NCBI GenBank assembly: GCA_963204815.1 | Contig: CAUJHQ010000084.1 | Location: 1 to 32,753, forward strand | Source: Pseudomonadota bacterium | Lineage (GTDB): Bacteria > Pseudomonadota > Gammaproteobacteria > Burkholderiales > Burkholderiaceae_C | DNA: 32,753 nt | Reading direction: 5' to 3' | In this document: one piece after another, positions 14,608 through 23,754 of the stretch | Layout of the letters: each line of letters opens with the position of its first letter | How positions within the stretch are numbered: position 1 is the first letter of the stretch | Translations under genes and position numbers: made by a program | The notes under the pieces: generated by a model | Databases searched by the model: none | What the model was told of the DNA's origin: nothing | The model's input: only the letters and a program-made list of their open reading frames with translations

Positions 14608-17349
14608 ATGACCGCTTTCCGTGCCTTCGCCCGCGTTCTCGCCTGCGCGCTCGCGCTCTTCGCCGGCACCGCCGGCGCGCAGCCGGCGCTGCCCGCCGGC
14701 GTCACCGCCGCCGCCAGCGTCGAGGGCATCACCGAGTACCGGCTGGCCAACGGCCTGCGGGTGCTGCTGGTGCCCGACGACAGCAAGCCGACGACCACCG
14801 TCAACGTCACCTACCACGTCGGTTCGCGCCACGAGAACTACGGCGAGACCGGCATGGCGCACCTGCTGGAGCACCTGATCTTCAAGGGCACGCCGAAGCA
14901 CCCCACGGTGTGGTCCGAATTCAGCAAGCGCGGCCTGCGCGCCAACGGCACCACCAGCTTCGACCGCACGAACTACTTCGCCAGCTTCTCGGCCAACGAC
15001 GACACGCTGCGCTGGTACCTCGGCTGGCAGGCCGACGCGATGGTCAACAGCTTCATCGCCAAGAAGGACCTCGACACCGAGATGACGGTGGTGCGCAACG
15101 AGATGGAGCGCGGCGAGAACAACCCCGGCCGCGTGCTGCTGCAGCAGGTGATGGCCTCGATGTACTGGTGGCACAACTACGGCAAGAGCACGATCGGCGC
15201 GCGCGCCGACGTCGAGAACGTCGACATCGGCCGCCTGCAGGCCTTCTACCGCCAGTACTACCAGCCCGACAACGCGACGCTCATCGTCGCCGGCCGCTTC
15301 GACGGCGCGAAGGCGCTGGCGTGGATCGCCGAGGCCTTCGGTCCGATCCCGCGGCCGCAGCGCGTGCTGCGCGACACCTACACGCTGGACCCGGCGCAGG
15401 ACGGCGAACGCACGGTCACCGTGCGGCGCGTCGGCGGCGCGCCGCTGATCTACGTGGCCCACCACGTGCCGCCCGGCGCGAGCCCGGACTTCGCCGCCGC
15501 CGACCTGCTGTCGGGCATCCTCGGCGACGCGCCTTCGGGCCGCCTTCACAAGCGCCTGGTCGACAAGCAGCTCGCGGCGTCGACCTTCGGCTTCACGTGG
15601 GCGCTGTCCGAGCCCGGGCCGTTCTTCCTGGGCGCGCAGCTGGCGCCGGGGCAGGACGTCGAACGTGCCAAGGCCGAGCTGCTGGCCACGCTGGCCGACC
15701 TGGCGCAGCAGCCCGTCACCGCCGAAGAACTGGAGCGCGCCCGCCTGCAGTGGCTGAAGGGCTGGGAGCTCGGCTTCACCGACCCCGAATCGGTGGGCGT
15801 GCGCCTGTCGGACGCCATTGCCAAGGGCGACTGGCGCCTCTTCTTCCTGCAGCGCGACCAGGTGCGCAAGGTCACGCTGGCCGACGTGAACCGCGTCGCC
15901 GCCGAGCGCCTGGTGCGCGACAACCGCACCATCGGCATCTACCTGCCGACCGACAAGCCGGAGCGCGCGCCGGCACCGGCGCGCGTGGACGTGGCCACGC
16001 TGCTGAAGGACTACAAGGGCGATGCCGCGGTCGCGCAGGCCGAGGCCTTCGACCCCACGCCGGCCAACCTGGACGCACGCACCCAGCGCTTCGCGCTCGC
16101 CAGCGGCCTGCAGGCGGCCGTGCTGCCCAAGGGCACGCGCGGCAACGTCGTGCACGCGCGGCTGCGCCTGCACTACGGCGACGAGCAGAGCCTGAAGGGG
16201 CAGGAGACCGTGGCCTCGTTCGTCGGCGCGCTGCTCGACAAGGGCGGCGCCGGGCTGACTCGGCAGCAGATCGCCGACGAGTTCGACCGCCTGCGCGCCG
16301 AGGTCTCGTTCGGCGCCGACGACCAGACCGTCAGCGTCGGCATCACGACGCGGCGCGAACAGCTGCCGGCCGTCATCACGCTCGTCGGCCGCCTGCTGCG
16401 CGAGCCGGCCTTTCCGGCCGACGCGCTCGAGGAGATGCGCCGCCAGTGGCTGGCCGGCATCGAACGCCAGCGCAAGGAGCCCGAGAGCCTGATCGCCAAC
16501 GCGCTGCAGCGCCACGGCAACCCCTACCCGCGCGGCGACCTGCGCCACGCGCCCAGCTTCGACGAGATGGTCGAGGACGTGACCGCCGTCAACGCCGACA
16601 AGGCGCGGGCCTTCCACCGCCGCTTCTACAGCGCTGCGAAGGGCGAGTTCTCGGCCGTCGGCGACCTCGACGCGGCGGCCGTGCGGCAGGCGCTCGACGC
16701 CGCCTTCGGCGCCTGGCGCCAGCCGGCCGACGGGCCGCAGCGCTACGCGCGCGTGCCGCGCCCGGCCTTCGAGGTGAAGCCCGAGCGCTTCGTCGTCGCC
16801 ACGCCGGACAAGCAGAACGCCAACCTGCTGACGTCGCTCGCGCTGCCGCTGAACGACACCCACCCCGACTACGTCGCGCTGACGATGGCCAACCGGCTGT
16901 TCGGCCTGTCGCAGTCGGCGCGCCTGTGGGTGCGCATCCGCGAGAAGGAAGGCCTCAGCTACGACGTGCGCAGCACCATCGGCTGGAACTCGATCGACCT
17001 CAACTCGAACTGGGCGGTGTCGGCGATCTTCGCGCCACAGAACCGCGCCAAGGTCGAGGCCGCGCTGATGGACGAACTGCAGCGCACGCGCGCGCAGGGC
17101 TTCGGCCAGGCCGAGCTCGACGAAGCCAAGGTCGGCCTGCTCGCGGCGCGCCGCCTCGGCCGCGCGCAGGACGCATCGCTCGCCGGCCAGCTTGCCGCCA
17201 ACCTCTACCTGGGGCGCACGTTCGCCGTCTCGCAGCAGGTGGACGACGCGATCGCCAAGCTCACGCTCGAGCAGGTGAACGCTGCCTTCCGCAAGTACGC
17301 CGACGCCACCCGCTGGGCGATCGCCTGGGGCGGCGACTTCAAGCCTTGA
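14608..17349 (+). CDS. M16 family zinc metallopeptidase (two-domain, exported)
   Basis: A 913-aa protein. A signal peptide (MTAFRAFARVLACALALFAG, ending near AGAQ) sends it to the periplasm. The N-terminal M16 half has the inverted zinc motif H85-L-L-E88-H89 with the third ligand E165 in VVRNEMERGENNPG, all intact. The C-terminal half (from about residue 480) is a second M16 fold without HxxEH, containing the substrate-binding SARLWVRIREKEGLSYDVRS. This active/inactive pairing on one chain is normal for pitrilysin-like enzymes that degrade peptides. The ATG at 14608 is chosen for the signal peptide; an ATG at 14563 adds 15 residues. The end overlaps the convergent hydrolase gene by 11 bp. Confidence 0.93.
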   Translation: MTAFRAFARVLACALALFAGTAGAQPALPAGVTAAASVEGITEYRLANGLRVLLVPDDSKPTTTVNVTYHVGSRHENYGETGMAHLLEHLIFKGTPKHPTVWSEFSKRGLRANGTTSFDRTNYFASFSANDDTLRWYLGWQADAMVNSFIAKKDLDTEMTVVRNEMERGENNPGRVLLQQVMASMYWWHNYGKSTIGARADVENVDIGRLQAFYRQYYQPDNATLIVAGRFDGAKALAWIAEAFGPIPRPQRVLRDTYTLDPAQDGERTVTVRRVGGAPLIYVAHHVPPGASPDFAAADLLSGILGDAPSGRLHKRLVDKQLAASTFGFTWALSEPGPFFLGAQLAPGQDVERAKAELLATLADLAQQPVTAEELERARLQWLKGWELGFTDPESVGVRLSDAIAKGDWRLFFLQRDQVRKVTLADVNRVAAERLVRDNRTIGIYLPTDKPERAPAPARVDVATLLKDYKGDAAVAQAEAFDPTPANLDARTQRFALASGLQAAVLPKGTRGNVVHARLRLHYGDEQSLKGQETVASFVGALLDKGGAGLTRQQIADEFDRLRAEVSFGADDQTVSVGITTRREQLPAVITLVGRLLREPAFPADALEEMRRQWLAGIERQRKEPESLIANALQRHGNPYPRGDLRHAPSFDEMVEDVTAVNADKARAFHRRFYSAAKGEFSAVGDLDAAAVRQALDAAFGAWRQPADGPQRYARVPRPAFEVKPERFVVATPDKQNANLLTSLALPLNDTHPDYVALTMANRLFGLSQSARLWVRIREKEGLSYDVRSTIGWNSIDLNSNWAVSAIFAPQNRAKVEAALMDELQRTRAQGFGQAELDEAKVGLLAARRLGRAQDASLAGQLAANLYLGRTFAVSQQVDDAIAKLTLEQVNAAFRKYADATRWAIAWGGDFKP

Positions 17350-18190
17350 GCAGGAACTGACGCAGCCGCGCGAACGCCGCCTCGGGTTCGTCGCGCCAGG
17401 CGCCGTGGCCGGCGCTGGCGAACACCGCCAGCTCGCGGTGCTGCGGCGGCAGCGCGGCGAAGATGTCCTCGCTGTCGGCCAGCGGGCACACCGGGTCCTG
17501 TGCGCCGGCCATCACCAGCACCGGGCAGCGCGCCGCCGCCAGGCCGGGCAGCAGGTTCATCGTGCGCTGCTCGCCGCCGGCGCTGGCGAACAGGATCGCC
17601 TCGTTGAAGACGGTGCGCGCACGTGCTTCGGCGTCGGCCGCCGGCTGCGTGTTGTACAGGTGCATGCAGGTGCGCTGGTAGGCCGCCCAGGTGTCGGCGT
17701 CGGGTGCGGTCCAGAAGGCCTCGGCGGCCGCGCGCGCCGCGGCGCCGCCGAGCCTGCCGAACATCGCCAGCTTGCGCTCCAGCCCCATGTGCGGCGAGGT
17801 GCTCGACAGCACCACCTTCGCCGCATGCCCCGGGTGGCGCGCGATGTAGCGCTGGGCGACGAAGCCGCCGAAGCTCTGCCCCAGCACGATGGGCCGCTCG
17901 ATGCCGAGCGCATCGCACAGGCGCACCACGTCGTCGGCGAAGGTGTCCAGCGTCCATTCGGCGGCGGGGCGGCGGTCGCTGCGGCCGTGGCCACGGTGGT
18001 CGTAGTAGACGATCTGCGCGATGTCGGCCAGGCGGTTGAACGCCGGCTTGAAGCCCGAATGGTCGTAGCCCGGGCCGCCGTGCAGCAGCAGCAGCGTGGG
18101 CTTCTCGACCAGCCGCGGGCCGTCGGGCACGAAGGCCGGGCCCTGCACGTCGACGAAGACGCGCACGCCGGGGGCGATTTCGATCCGCAT
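17339..18190 (-). CDS. Alpha/beta hydrolase, proline iminopeptidase-like (S33)
   Basis: A 283-aa cytoplasmic hydrolase. HGGPG (37-41) forms the oxyanion hole, GQSFGG (104-109) bears the nucleophile S106, and the acid and base are likely the Asp in GAQDPVCP and the His in SAGHGAWRDEP. YYDHRGHGRSD fits the S33 group as well. These features match prolyl aminopeptidases, but many relatives are esterases or lactonases, so substrate is open. It stands alone, convergent with the M16 gene. Confidence 0.88.
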   Translation of the reverse strand: MRIEIAPGVRVFVDVQGPAFVPDGPRLVEKPTLLLLHGGPGYDHSGFKPAFNRLADIAQIVYYDHRGHGRSDRRPAAEWTLDTFADDVVRLCDALGIERPIVLGQSFGGFVAQRYIARHPGHAAKVVLSSTSPHMGLERKLAMFGRLGGAAARAAAEAFWTAPDADTWAAYQRTCMHLYNTQPAADAEARARTVFNEAILFASAGGEQRTMNLLPGLAAARCPVLVMAGAQDPVCPLADSEDIFAALPPQHRELAVFASAGHGAWRDEPEAAFARLRQFLLKA

Positions 18191-18333
18191 GCAGGCAGTC
18201 TACCCAGCGCGCGCAGGCAGGAAGTCACGAACCGCGGTCGTCGCGAAGCAGTCGATTTGATCGAAGGTAATGTTTTCTTCGAATGGGACGATGTCACCGG
18301 ATCACCTCGAAGAATCGAACCGGGAGATCGTCG

Positions 18334-19881
18334 ATGGCGTTTCGTTTGACCATCCAGCGTCGCCTGCTGGGCATGAGCCTCGCAGGGCTGGCTTTCGTCT
18401 GCCTGCTGGGTGCCGTCGGCCACATCGCGGTGAACCGGCTGTCGGCCACGCGCGACAGCATCACCGACAGCATGGTCGCGCTGAAGGCGCACATGGCCGC
18501 CGACATGATGCACGACGCGCTGCGCGGCGACGTGCTGCGCGCGCTGCTGGCCGGCCTGCGCCGCGAGGCCGACGCCCAGCCCGAGGTGCGCAAGGACCTG
18601 GCCGAGCACGCGAAGGAATTCCGCGACTCGCTGGACGCGCTGGGCAAGGCCGCGCTCGAGGCGGAGGCGCTGCGCATCGTCGGCGCGCTGCGCCCGGCGC
18701 TCGACGCCTACATCCGCAGCGCCGACGAGGTCGTCGCGCTGGCCTGGCAGGACAACGTGGCGGCGCAGGCGAAGCTGCCCGCGTTCCAGGCCGCGTTCGA
18801 GAAGCTCGAAGTCGAGATGGAACACCTGGGCGACCTGGTCGAGGCGAACGCGAAGGCGCAGCGCGACGCCAGCGTGGCGACGAGCGACACCGCGCGCATG
18901 CTGATCCTCGGCGCCGGCCTGGTGGCGGCGGCGGTGCTGCTGCTCGTCGGCCGCCTCATCGGCAACGGCGTGGTGCGCCCGCTGCATGCCGCGGTGGCGG
19001 TGGCCGGCGCGGTGGCGCAAGGCGACCTGCGCTCGCGCATCGAGGTGCGCGGCGACGACGAGATCGCCGACCTGATGCGCGCGCTGCGCGCGATGAACGA
19101 CAGCCTGGCGCGCGTCGTCGGCACGGTGCGCGCGAACAGCGACTCGATCGCCACCGGCACCGGCGAGATCGCCAGCGGCAACACGGATCTCTGCCGCCGC
19201 ACCGAGCAGCAGGCCGCGAGCCTGCAGCAGACGGCGGCGTCGATGGAGCAGATCAACGCCGCGGTGCAGAGCAGCGCCAGCGCCGCGCGCCGCGCCGCCG
19301 AACTCGCGGCCTCCGCGCGCACCGCCGCCAGCCGCGGCGGCGAGGTCGTCGGCCGCGTCACGCGCACGATGGAAGACATCAGCAGCGGCTCCCGGCGCAT
19401 CGCCGAGATCACCGGGGTCATCGACGGCATCGCCTTCCAGACCAACATCCTGGCGCTCAACGCCGCCGTCGAGGCGGCGCGCGCCGGCGAGCAGGGCCGC
19501 GGCTTCGCGGTGGTGGCCGGCGAGGTGCGCGCGCTGGCCCAGCGCAGCGCGCAGGCCGCGCGCGAGATCAAGTCGCTCATCGGCGCCAGCGTCGACCAGG
19601 TCGAGGCCGGCACCGTGCTCGCGCAGGAGGCGGGCAGCGCGATCGCCGACATCGTGCGCGAGGCCGAACGCGTGAACGCCCTCATCGGCGAGATCAGCAG
19701 CACCAGCGGCGAGCAGAGCCGCGGCTTCGAGCAGATCAACCAGGCGATGGGCCAACTCGACCAGAACACGCAGCAGAACGCCGCCGCCGTCGAAGAGACC
19801 GCCGCCGCCGCCGAGAGCCTGCGCCGGCAGACGCAGTCGCTCGTCGAAGCCGTGCACGGCTTCAAGCTCGCCGACGCGTGA
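18334..19881 (+). CDS. Methyl-accepting chemotaxis protein
   Basis: A 515-aa inner-membrane chemoreceptor. TM1 is about residues 11-32, then a periplasmic helical domain of about 155 residues, TM2 about 189-211, HAMP about 212-265 and a long cytoplasmic coiled coil. The kinase-contact hairpin tip (about 355-415) reads [20 protein letters not shown] then [20 protein letters not shown], fully conserved. There is no C-terminal NWETF-type CheR tether. The ATG at 18334 is preceded by CGGGAG; upstream ATG (18283) lacks one. The ligand is not evident, and no other chemotaxis gene is nearby. Confidence 0.95.
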   Translation: MAFRLTIQRRLLGMSLAGLAFVCLLGAVGHIAVNRLSATRDSITDSMVALKAHMAADMMHDALRGDVLRALLAGLRREADAQPEVRKDLAEHAKEFRDSLDALGKAALEAEALRIVGALRPALDAYIRSADEVVALAWQDNVAAQAKLPAFQAAFEKLEVEMEHLGDLVEANAKAQRDASVATSDTARMLILGAGLVAAAVLLLVGRLIGNGVVRPLHAAVAVAGAVAQGDLRSRIEVRGDDEIADLMRALRAMNDSLARVVGTVRANSDSIATGTGEIASGNTDLCRRTEQQAASLQQTAASMEQINAAVQSSASAARRAAELAASARTAASRGGEVVGRVTRTMEDISSGSRRIAEITGVIDGIAFQTNILALNAAVEAARAGEQGRGFAVVAGEVRALAQRSAQAAREIKSLIGASVDQVEAGTVLAQEAGSAIADIVREAERVNALIGEISSTSGEQSRGFEQINQAMGQLDQNTQQNAAAVEETAAAAESLRRQTQSLVEAVHGFKLADA

Positions 19882-20802
19882 TCAGGCGGCCGGGCCGGTG
19901 GCGTTGCTGACGCCGGCCGCCACGTGCCCCGCCGGCACGTGGCTGGCGGCCGACTCGACGTGGCGCGTCTGGTCGTCGAAGAAGAAGTCGGGCTCGAACT
20001 CGCGCAGGAACTCGCCCTTGGGCAGGCCGCCGAGGAACATCGCCTCGTCGACCTCGATGTTCCACGCCATCAGCGTGCGGATCGCGCGCTCGTGTGCCGG
20101 CGCGCTGCGCGCGGTGACGAGCGCGGTGCGCACGCGCATGCCGGCGGCCGGCGTGCGCTGCAGGCGGTGCAGCGCCTCCAGCAGCGGCTTGAAGGGGCCG
20201 GGCGCCAGCGGCGTGGCGGAGCGGTCGCGCTCGTGGCTCTGGAAGGCGTCGAGCCCGTCGCGCTGGAACACGCGCTCGGCCTCGTCGCTGAACAGCACCG
20301 CGTCGCCGTCGAAGGCGATGCGCACTTCGTCCGGGTGGCCGTCGCTGGCGCGCTTGCTGTGCGGCAGCACGCGCGCCGCCGGCACGCCGGCGTCGAGCGC
20401 GGAGCGCACGTCGGCCTCGTTCGTGGACAGGAACAGGTTGGCCGCCAGCGGCCCCAGGTAGCGCCAGGGTGGCTGGCCGCGCGTGAACACGCCGCGCTCG
20501 ATCGGCAGCCCGAAGTGCTGCGCCGAGCGGAACACGCGCATGCCGGAGACCGGGTCGTTGCGCGACAGGATCACGACCTCGACGCGCGGCGCGCCGGCAT
20601 TGAACGCGAGCAGCTTGCGCGCCAGCGAGAACGCGACGCCGGGGCGTGCCGGCGTGTCCAGCCGCTCGAGCTGCAGCCGCATGTAGGCGCGGTCGTCACC
20701 GGCCTCGAACAGCCGGTTCTCCTCCTCGAAATCGAACAGCGCGCGCGACGAGATCGCGACGACGAGGCGGCCATCCAGCACCGTGGGCATGCGGACCATC
20801 AT
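19882..20802 (-). CDS. 5'-nucleotidase (PF06189-type)
   Basis: About 306 aa, cytoplasmic. It has the features of the 5_nucleotid (cytosolic 5'-nucleotidase I-like) family: FDFEEENRLFEAGDDRAYMR, VEVVILSRNDPVSGMRVFRS, the aspartate motif RIAFDGDAVLFSDEAERVF and the C-terminal FFFDDQTRH. The DxD of FDGDAV is the expected HAD nucleophile pair. It should dephosphorylate nucleoside monophosphates. The exact start is uncertain among ATGs at 20802, 20799 and 20790; none has a strong ribosome site, and TATGAT at the first two could itself be a -10 element. It is divergent from the DUF2796 gene. Confidence 0.87.
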   Translation of the reverse strand: MMVRMPTVLDGRLVVAISSRALFDFEEENRLFEAGDDRAYMRLQLERLDTPARPGVAFSLARKLLAFNAGAPRVEVVILSRNDPVSGMRVFRSAQHFGLPIERGVFTRGQPPWRYLGPLAANLFLSTNEADVRSALDAGVPAARVLPHSKRASDGHPDEVRIAFDGDAVLFSDEAERVFQRDGLDAFQSHERDRSATPLAPGPFKPLLEALHRLQRTPAAGMRVRTALVTARSAPAHERAIRTLMAWNIEVDEAMFLGGLPKGEFLREFEPDFFFDDQTRHVESAASHVPAGHVAAGVSNATGPAA

Positions 20803-20839
20803 AGCGATCGGGTCACGTGCCGCGGGCACAATGGCGGCC

Positions 20840-21358
20840 ATGCGCAAACCTCTCGTTACCGCCGCCCTGCTGGCCGCGTCGCTGTCGGCATCGGCGGCGC
20901 CGGCGCACGAGCACGGCGCCGCGCGGCTCGACGTCGCCGTCGAGCCCAGCCGCGTCGTCTTCATGCTCGAACTGCCGCTGGACAGCCTGCTCGGCTTCGA
21001 GCGCGCGCCGCGCACCGACGCCGAGCGCAAGGCGGCCGATGTCGCGATCGCCCGGCTGCGCGACGCCGGCGCGCTGTTCCGCGTCGACCCCGCCGCCGGC
21101 TGCAAGCTCGAACGCGTCGAGCTGCGCTCGGGCGCACTCAGCCTCGGCGGCGCCGCGACGTCGACCGACGGCCACGACGACCTCGACGCTACTTTCGAGT
21201 TCGCCTGCACGCAGGCGCAGAAGGCCGGCTTCGCCGAGATCGGCCTCTTCGCGGCGTTGCCCCGGCTGCAGCGCGTGGACGTGCAGGCGGTCACGCGCAA
21301 GGGCCAGATGAAGGCCACGCTGAAGCGGCCGACGACGCGGCTGTCGCTCGCGCGCTGA
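20840..21358 (+). CDS. DUF2796 periplasmic protein (ZrgA-like)
   Basis: A 172-aa exported protein. The signal peptide (MRKPLVTAALLAASLSASA) is cleaved just before PAHEHGAARLDVAV, the DUF2796 hallmark with two histidines near the mature N-terminus (H23, H25). FEFACTQ and the C-terminal TRKGQMKATLKRP also fit. ZrgA of Vibrio, in this family, belongs to a zinc-uptake cluster and has a long His-rich stretch; that stretch is absent here (only GHDD remains at the corresponding place). It heads an operon with an ABC ATPase, FtsX-type permease and DUF3299 protein. ATG 20831 is an alternative start. Confidence 0.85.
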   Translation: MRKPLVTAALLAASLSASAAPAHEHGAARLDVAVEPSRVVFMLELPLDSLLGFERAPRTDAERKAADVAIARLRDAGALFRVDPAAGCKLERVELRSGALSLGGAATSTDGHDDLDATFEFACTQAQKAGFAEIGLFAALPRLQRVDVQAVTRKGQMKATLKRPTTRLSLAR

Positions 21359-21377
21359 GCATTCGCGAGTCCGCGCC

Positions 21378-22040
21378 GTGATCGCGATCCGCGCGCTGCG
21401 CTACCGCTGGCCGCGTGCCGCCGCCGACGTGCTGGCGATCGACGAACTCGACATCGCCGCCGGCGAGGCCGTCTTCCTGCATGGCCCCAGCGGCTGCGGC
21501 AAGAGCACGCTGCTGGGCCTGCTGGCCGGCGTGATGCTCGCGCGCGAAGGCAGCGTGCGCGTCATGGGGCAGGACTGGGCCACGCTGTCCGGGGCGCGGC
21601 GCGACGCGGCGCGTGCCGACCACCTGGGCTACATCTTCCAGCAGTTCAACCTGCTGCCCTACCTGAGCGTGCTGGACAACGTGCGCCTGCCGTGCCGCTT
21701 CTCGAAGGCGCGCGCCGCGCGGGCACCGGCCGGCGCCGCCGAGGCGCTGCTCGGCCGCGTCGGCCTGCCGACGGCGCTGTGGGCGAAGCCGGCCGCCGAA
21801 CTCTCGGTCGGCCAGCAGCAGCGCGTGGCGGCGGCGCGCGCGCTCGTCGGCACGCCGGAGCTCGTGATCGCCGACGAGCCCACCTCGGCGCTCGACGCGC
21901 CGCTGCGCGACGGCTTCATGGACCTGCTGCTCGGCGCGGTGCGCGAGCACGGCACGACACTGGTCTTCGTCAGCCACGACGAGCGCCTCGCCGCGCGATT
22001 CGACCGCCGGCTGTCGTTGCCCGAGCTGAACCGTGCTTGA
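21378..22040 (+). CDS. ABC transporter ATP-binding protein (LolD/MacB type)
   Basis: A 220-aa ATPase starting at GTG, 19 bp behind the DUF2796 gene. Walker A is GPSGCGKS (36-43), the Q-loop is IFQQFNLLPYLSVLDN, the signature is LSVGQQQ (142-148, Val in place of the first Gly), and Walker B is LVIADE (162-167), followed by a switch His in VSHDERL. It belongs to the LolD/MacB/FtsE branch that works with FtsX-type permeases, here the gene downstream. Such pumps move no solute through a channel but drive periplasmic partners, so the DUF2796 and DUF3299 proteins are probable partners. Confidence 0.92.
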   Translation: MIAIRALRYRWPRAAADVLAIDELDIAAGEAVFLHGPSGCGKSTLLGLLAGVMLAREGSVRVMGQDWATLSGARRDAARADHLGYIFQQFNLLPYLSVLDNVRLPCRFSKARAARAPAGAAEALLGRVGLPTALWAKPAAELSVGQQQRVAAARALVGTPELVIADEPTSALDAPLRDGFMDLLLGAVREHGTTLVFVSHDERLAARFDRRLSLPELNRA

Positions 22041-22091
22041 GAGGGTGGCGGAAGCGATGCGCGTGGTTCGATGGACTCTTGGCGGACCACT

Positions 22092-22226
22092 GCGGTCGTT
22101 CGCGTGCTTGTATAGGCGCGAAGGCCGAGGCCGCCGGGTGCCGGGCGGAGCTCATGTCCCCCGGCCCGGCCTGCGGCCGTGCCTCCTCCTTTACTTCGCT
22201 CCGCCCGGCACCCGACGTCCTCGGCC
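22092..22226 (+). repeat. Composite hairpin repeat, locus A forward unit (A1)
   Basis: A nested structure. A 5' hairpin TTCGCG/CGCGAA with a 12-nt loop (22099-22122) is followed directly by an outer stem GGCCGAGG (22123-22130) / CCTCGGCC (22219-22226). Inside it is a perfect 15-bp stem (22136-22150 with 22199-22213), the conserved CTCATGTCCCCCGG, a small hairpin CGGCC-TGC-GGCCG (22167-22179) and TTACTTCG. The same plan recurs at 32478 with compensating stem changes. The region carries no credible gene. Confidence 0.85.
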
Positions 22227-22275
22227 CGGCACCATCGAGGCGTGCCATCAGATCGCACGCCACCATCGGTGCCGG
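22226..22275. repeat. Spacer hairpin between repeat units A1 and A2
   Basis: CCGGCACC (22226-22233) pairs with GGTGCCGG (22268-22275), and GGCGTGC (22239-22245) with GCACGCC (22255-22261), giving a two-step stem in the spacer between the forward and inverted units. Confidence 0.6.
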
Positions 22276-22284
22276 AGCGGGCGA

Positions 22285-22368
22285 TTGGGGTGCCCCACGG
22301 AGCGAAGTAGAGGAGGAGGGTCGGGCGAAGCCCGGCCCGGGGGACATGAGCGGAGTGGGGCACCCCAA
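22285..22368 (-). repeat. Composite hairpin repeat, locus A inverted unit (A2)
   Basis: The inverted partner of A1. A perfect 14-bp outer stem TTGGGGTGCCCCAC (22285-22298) / GTGGGGCACCCCAA (22355-22368) encloses, on the minus strand, CTCATGTCCCCCGG, a small hairpin CGGGC-TTC-GCCCG and TCCTCCTCTACTTCGCTCCG. The loop sequences match A1 and B1; the stem sequences differ but remain paired. Confidence 0.8.
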
Positions 22369-22466
22369 GCGCCCGCGACCGCCAACGGAAGCAGAGCCGC
22401 TCCGGGCCGGCAGCAGGCACTGAACGCGGCATGCCGGCAACGCACACGCACCACGGAGCCAGCACC

Positions 22467-23741
22467 GTGAACGCCCTCTTCGGCATCGCCTGGCGCAGCG
22501 CCTGGAACCGGCGCGGCACGCTGGTGCTCGTCGCACTGTCGATCGCGTTGGCGACGATGCTGCTGCTGGCGCTGGAGCGCATGCGCACCGACGTGCGCGA
22601 GAGCTTCTCGCAGAGCGTCAGCGGCACCGACCTCATCGTCGGCGCGCGCACCGGCCCCGTGCAGCTGATGCTGTACGCGGTGTTCCGCATCGGCGGCGCC
22701 ACCAACAACATCAAGATGGCGAGCGTGGACGCCATCGCGCAGCACCGCGCGGTGGCGTGGGTGGTGCCGATCGCGCTCGGCGACTCGCACCGCGGCCACC
22801 CGGTGCTGGGCAGCACGCCGGCGTACTTCGAGCGTTTCCTCTACGGCGACCGCCAGCCGCTCGTGCTGCGCGAGGGCCGTGCCTTCAGCGGCACGCTCGA
22901 CGGCCTGTACGAGGCGGTGCTCGGCGCCGAGGTCGCGCAGGCGCTGGGCTACCGGATCGGCGACCGCATCGTGCTCACCCACGGCGCCGGGGGGCCGATG
23001 GCGGCGGAGCATGCCGACAAGCCTTTCACCGTGGTGGGCCTGCTCGCACGCACCGGCACGCCGGTGGACCGCACGGTGCACGTGAGCCTGCAGGCGATCG
23101 AGGCGATCCACCTCGACTGGGCCGGCGGCGCGCCGCTGCCCGGCATGAAGATCGCGCCCGATCAGGCGCGCAAGTTCGACCTCGCGCCCAAGCAGGTCAC
23201 GGCCGCCCTCGTCGGCCTGAAGAGCCGCGTCGCGGTGTTCACGGTGCAGCGCTTCGTGCAGGGCTACGAAGGCGAGCCGCTGCTGGCGGTGCTGCCCGGC
23301 GTGGCGCTCGACGAACTCTGGCAGGCGGTGGGCGTCGGCGAGCGCGCGCTGATGGGCATGTCGGCGCTGGTCGCGCTGGTCAGCCTGGCGGGCCTGGTGT
23401 CGGTGGTGCTGGCGGGGCTGAACGAACGGCGGCGCGAACTCGCGGTGCTGCGCGCCGTGGGCGCGGCGCCGCGCCACGTGCTGCTGCTGCTGGCGGCCGA
23501 GGGCGCGCTCGTCACGCTGGTCGGTGCCGGCGTGGGCGCGCTCGCTGCGGCGCTCGGCGTCGCGCTCGCCGGCCCGTGGGTGCAATCGGCGTTCGGCATC
23601 ACGCTGCGCCTGGGCGCACCCACCGCCGCGCAGTGGGCGCTGCTGGGGGCCGTGCTCGCCGCCGGTATGCTTGCGAGCCTGGTGCCCGGCTGGCGCGCCT
23701 ACCGCCTGTCGCTCGCCGACGGCCTGTCTCCCCGCAGTTGA
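22467..23741 (+). CDS. FtsX-like ABC transporter permease
   Basis: A 424-aa membrane protein with one N-terminal helix (about 15-35), a large periplasmic MacB-type domain (about 36-285) and three C-terminal helices around VSLAGLVSVVLAGL, LLLLLAAEGALVTLVGAG and WALLGAVLAAGMLASLVPGW. The cytoplasmic loop NERRRELAVLRAVGAAPRHV is the FtsX coupling helix. GTG 22467 is preferred because GGAG lies 9 nt upstream and the protein then starts NALFGIAWRSAWNRRGTL, as relatives do; ATG 22431 is an alternative. It is separated from its ATPase gene by 426 bp, almost all repeat element, yet is the clear partner. Confidence 0.9.
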   Translation: MNALFGIAWRSAWNRRGTLVLVALSIALATMLLLALERMRTDVRESFSQSVSGTDLIVGARTGPVQLMLYAVFRIGGATNNIKMASVDAIAQHRAVAWVVPIALGDSHRGHPVLGSTPAYFERFLYGDRQPLVLREGRAFSGTLDGLYEAVLGAEVAQALGYRIGDRIVLTHGAGGPMAAEHADKPFTVVGLLARTGTPVDRTVHVSLQAIEAIHLDWAGGAPLPGMKIAPDQARKFDLAPKQVTAALVGLKSRVAVFTVQRFVQGYEGEPLLAVLPGVALDELWQAVGVGERALMGMSALVALVSLAGLVSVVLAGLNERRRELAVLRAVGAAPRHVLLLLAAEGALVTLVGAGVGALAAALGVALAGPWVQSAFGITLRLGAPTAAQWALLGAVLAAGMLASLVPGWRAYRLSLADGLSPRS

Positions 23742-23754
23742 GAAGGAAGCTTCG

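Noticed and set aside
14389..16863. An 824-codon minus-strand open frame opposite the M16 protease
   Set aside because: Antisense shadow of a gene with intact zinc motifs; repetitive composition and no family features.
17557..19857. A 766-codon minus-strand open frame opposite the chemoreceptor
   Set aside because: Antisense shadow; the chemoreceptor motifs are perfectly conserved on the other strand.
22033..22470. Open frames of about 145-188 codons on both strands in the ATPase-permease gap
   Set aside because: They run through the hairpin repeat on both strands, lack ribosome sites, and have no recognisable protein character.
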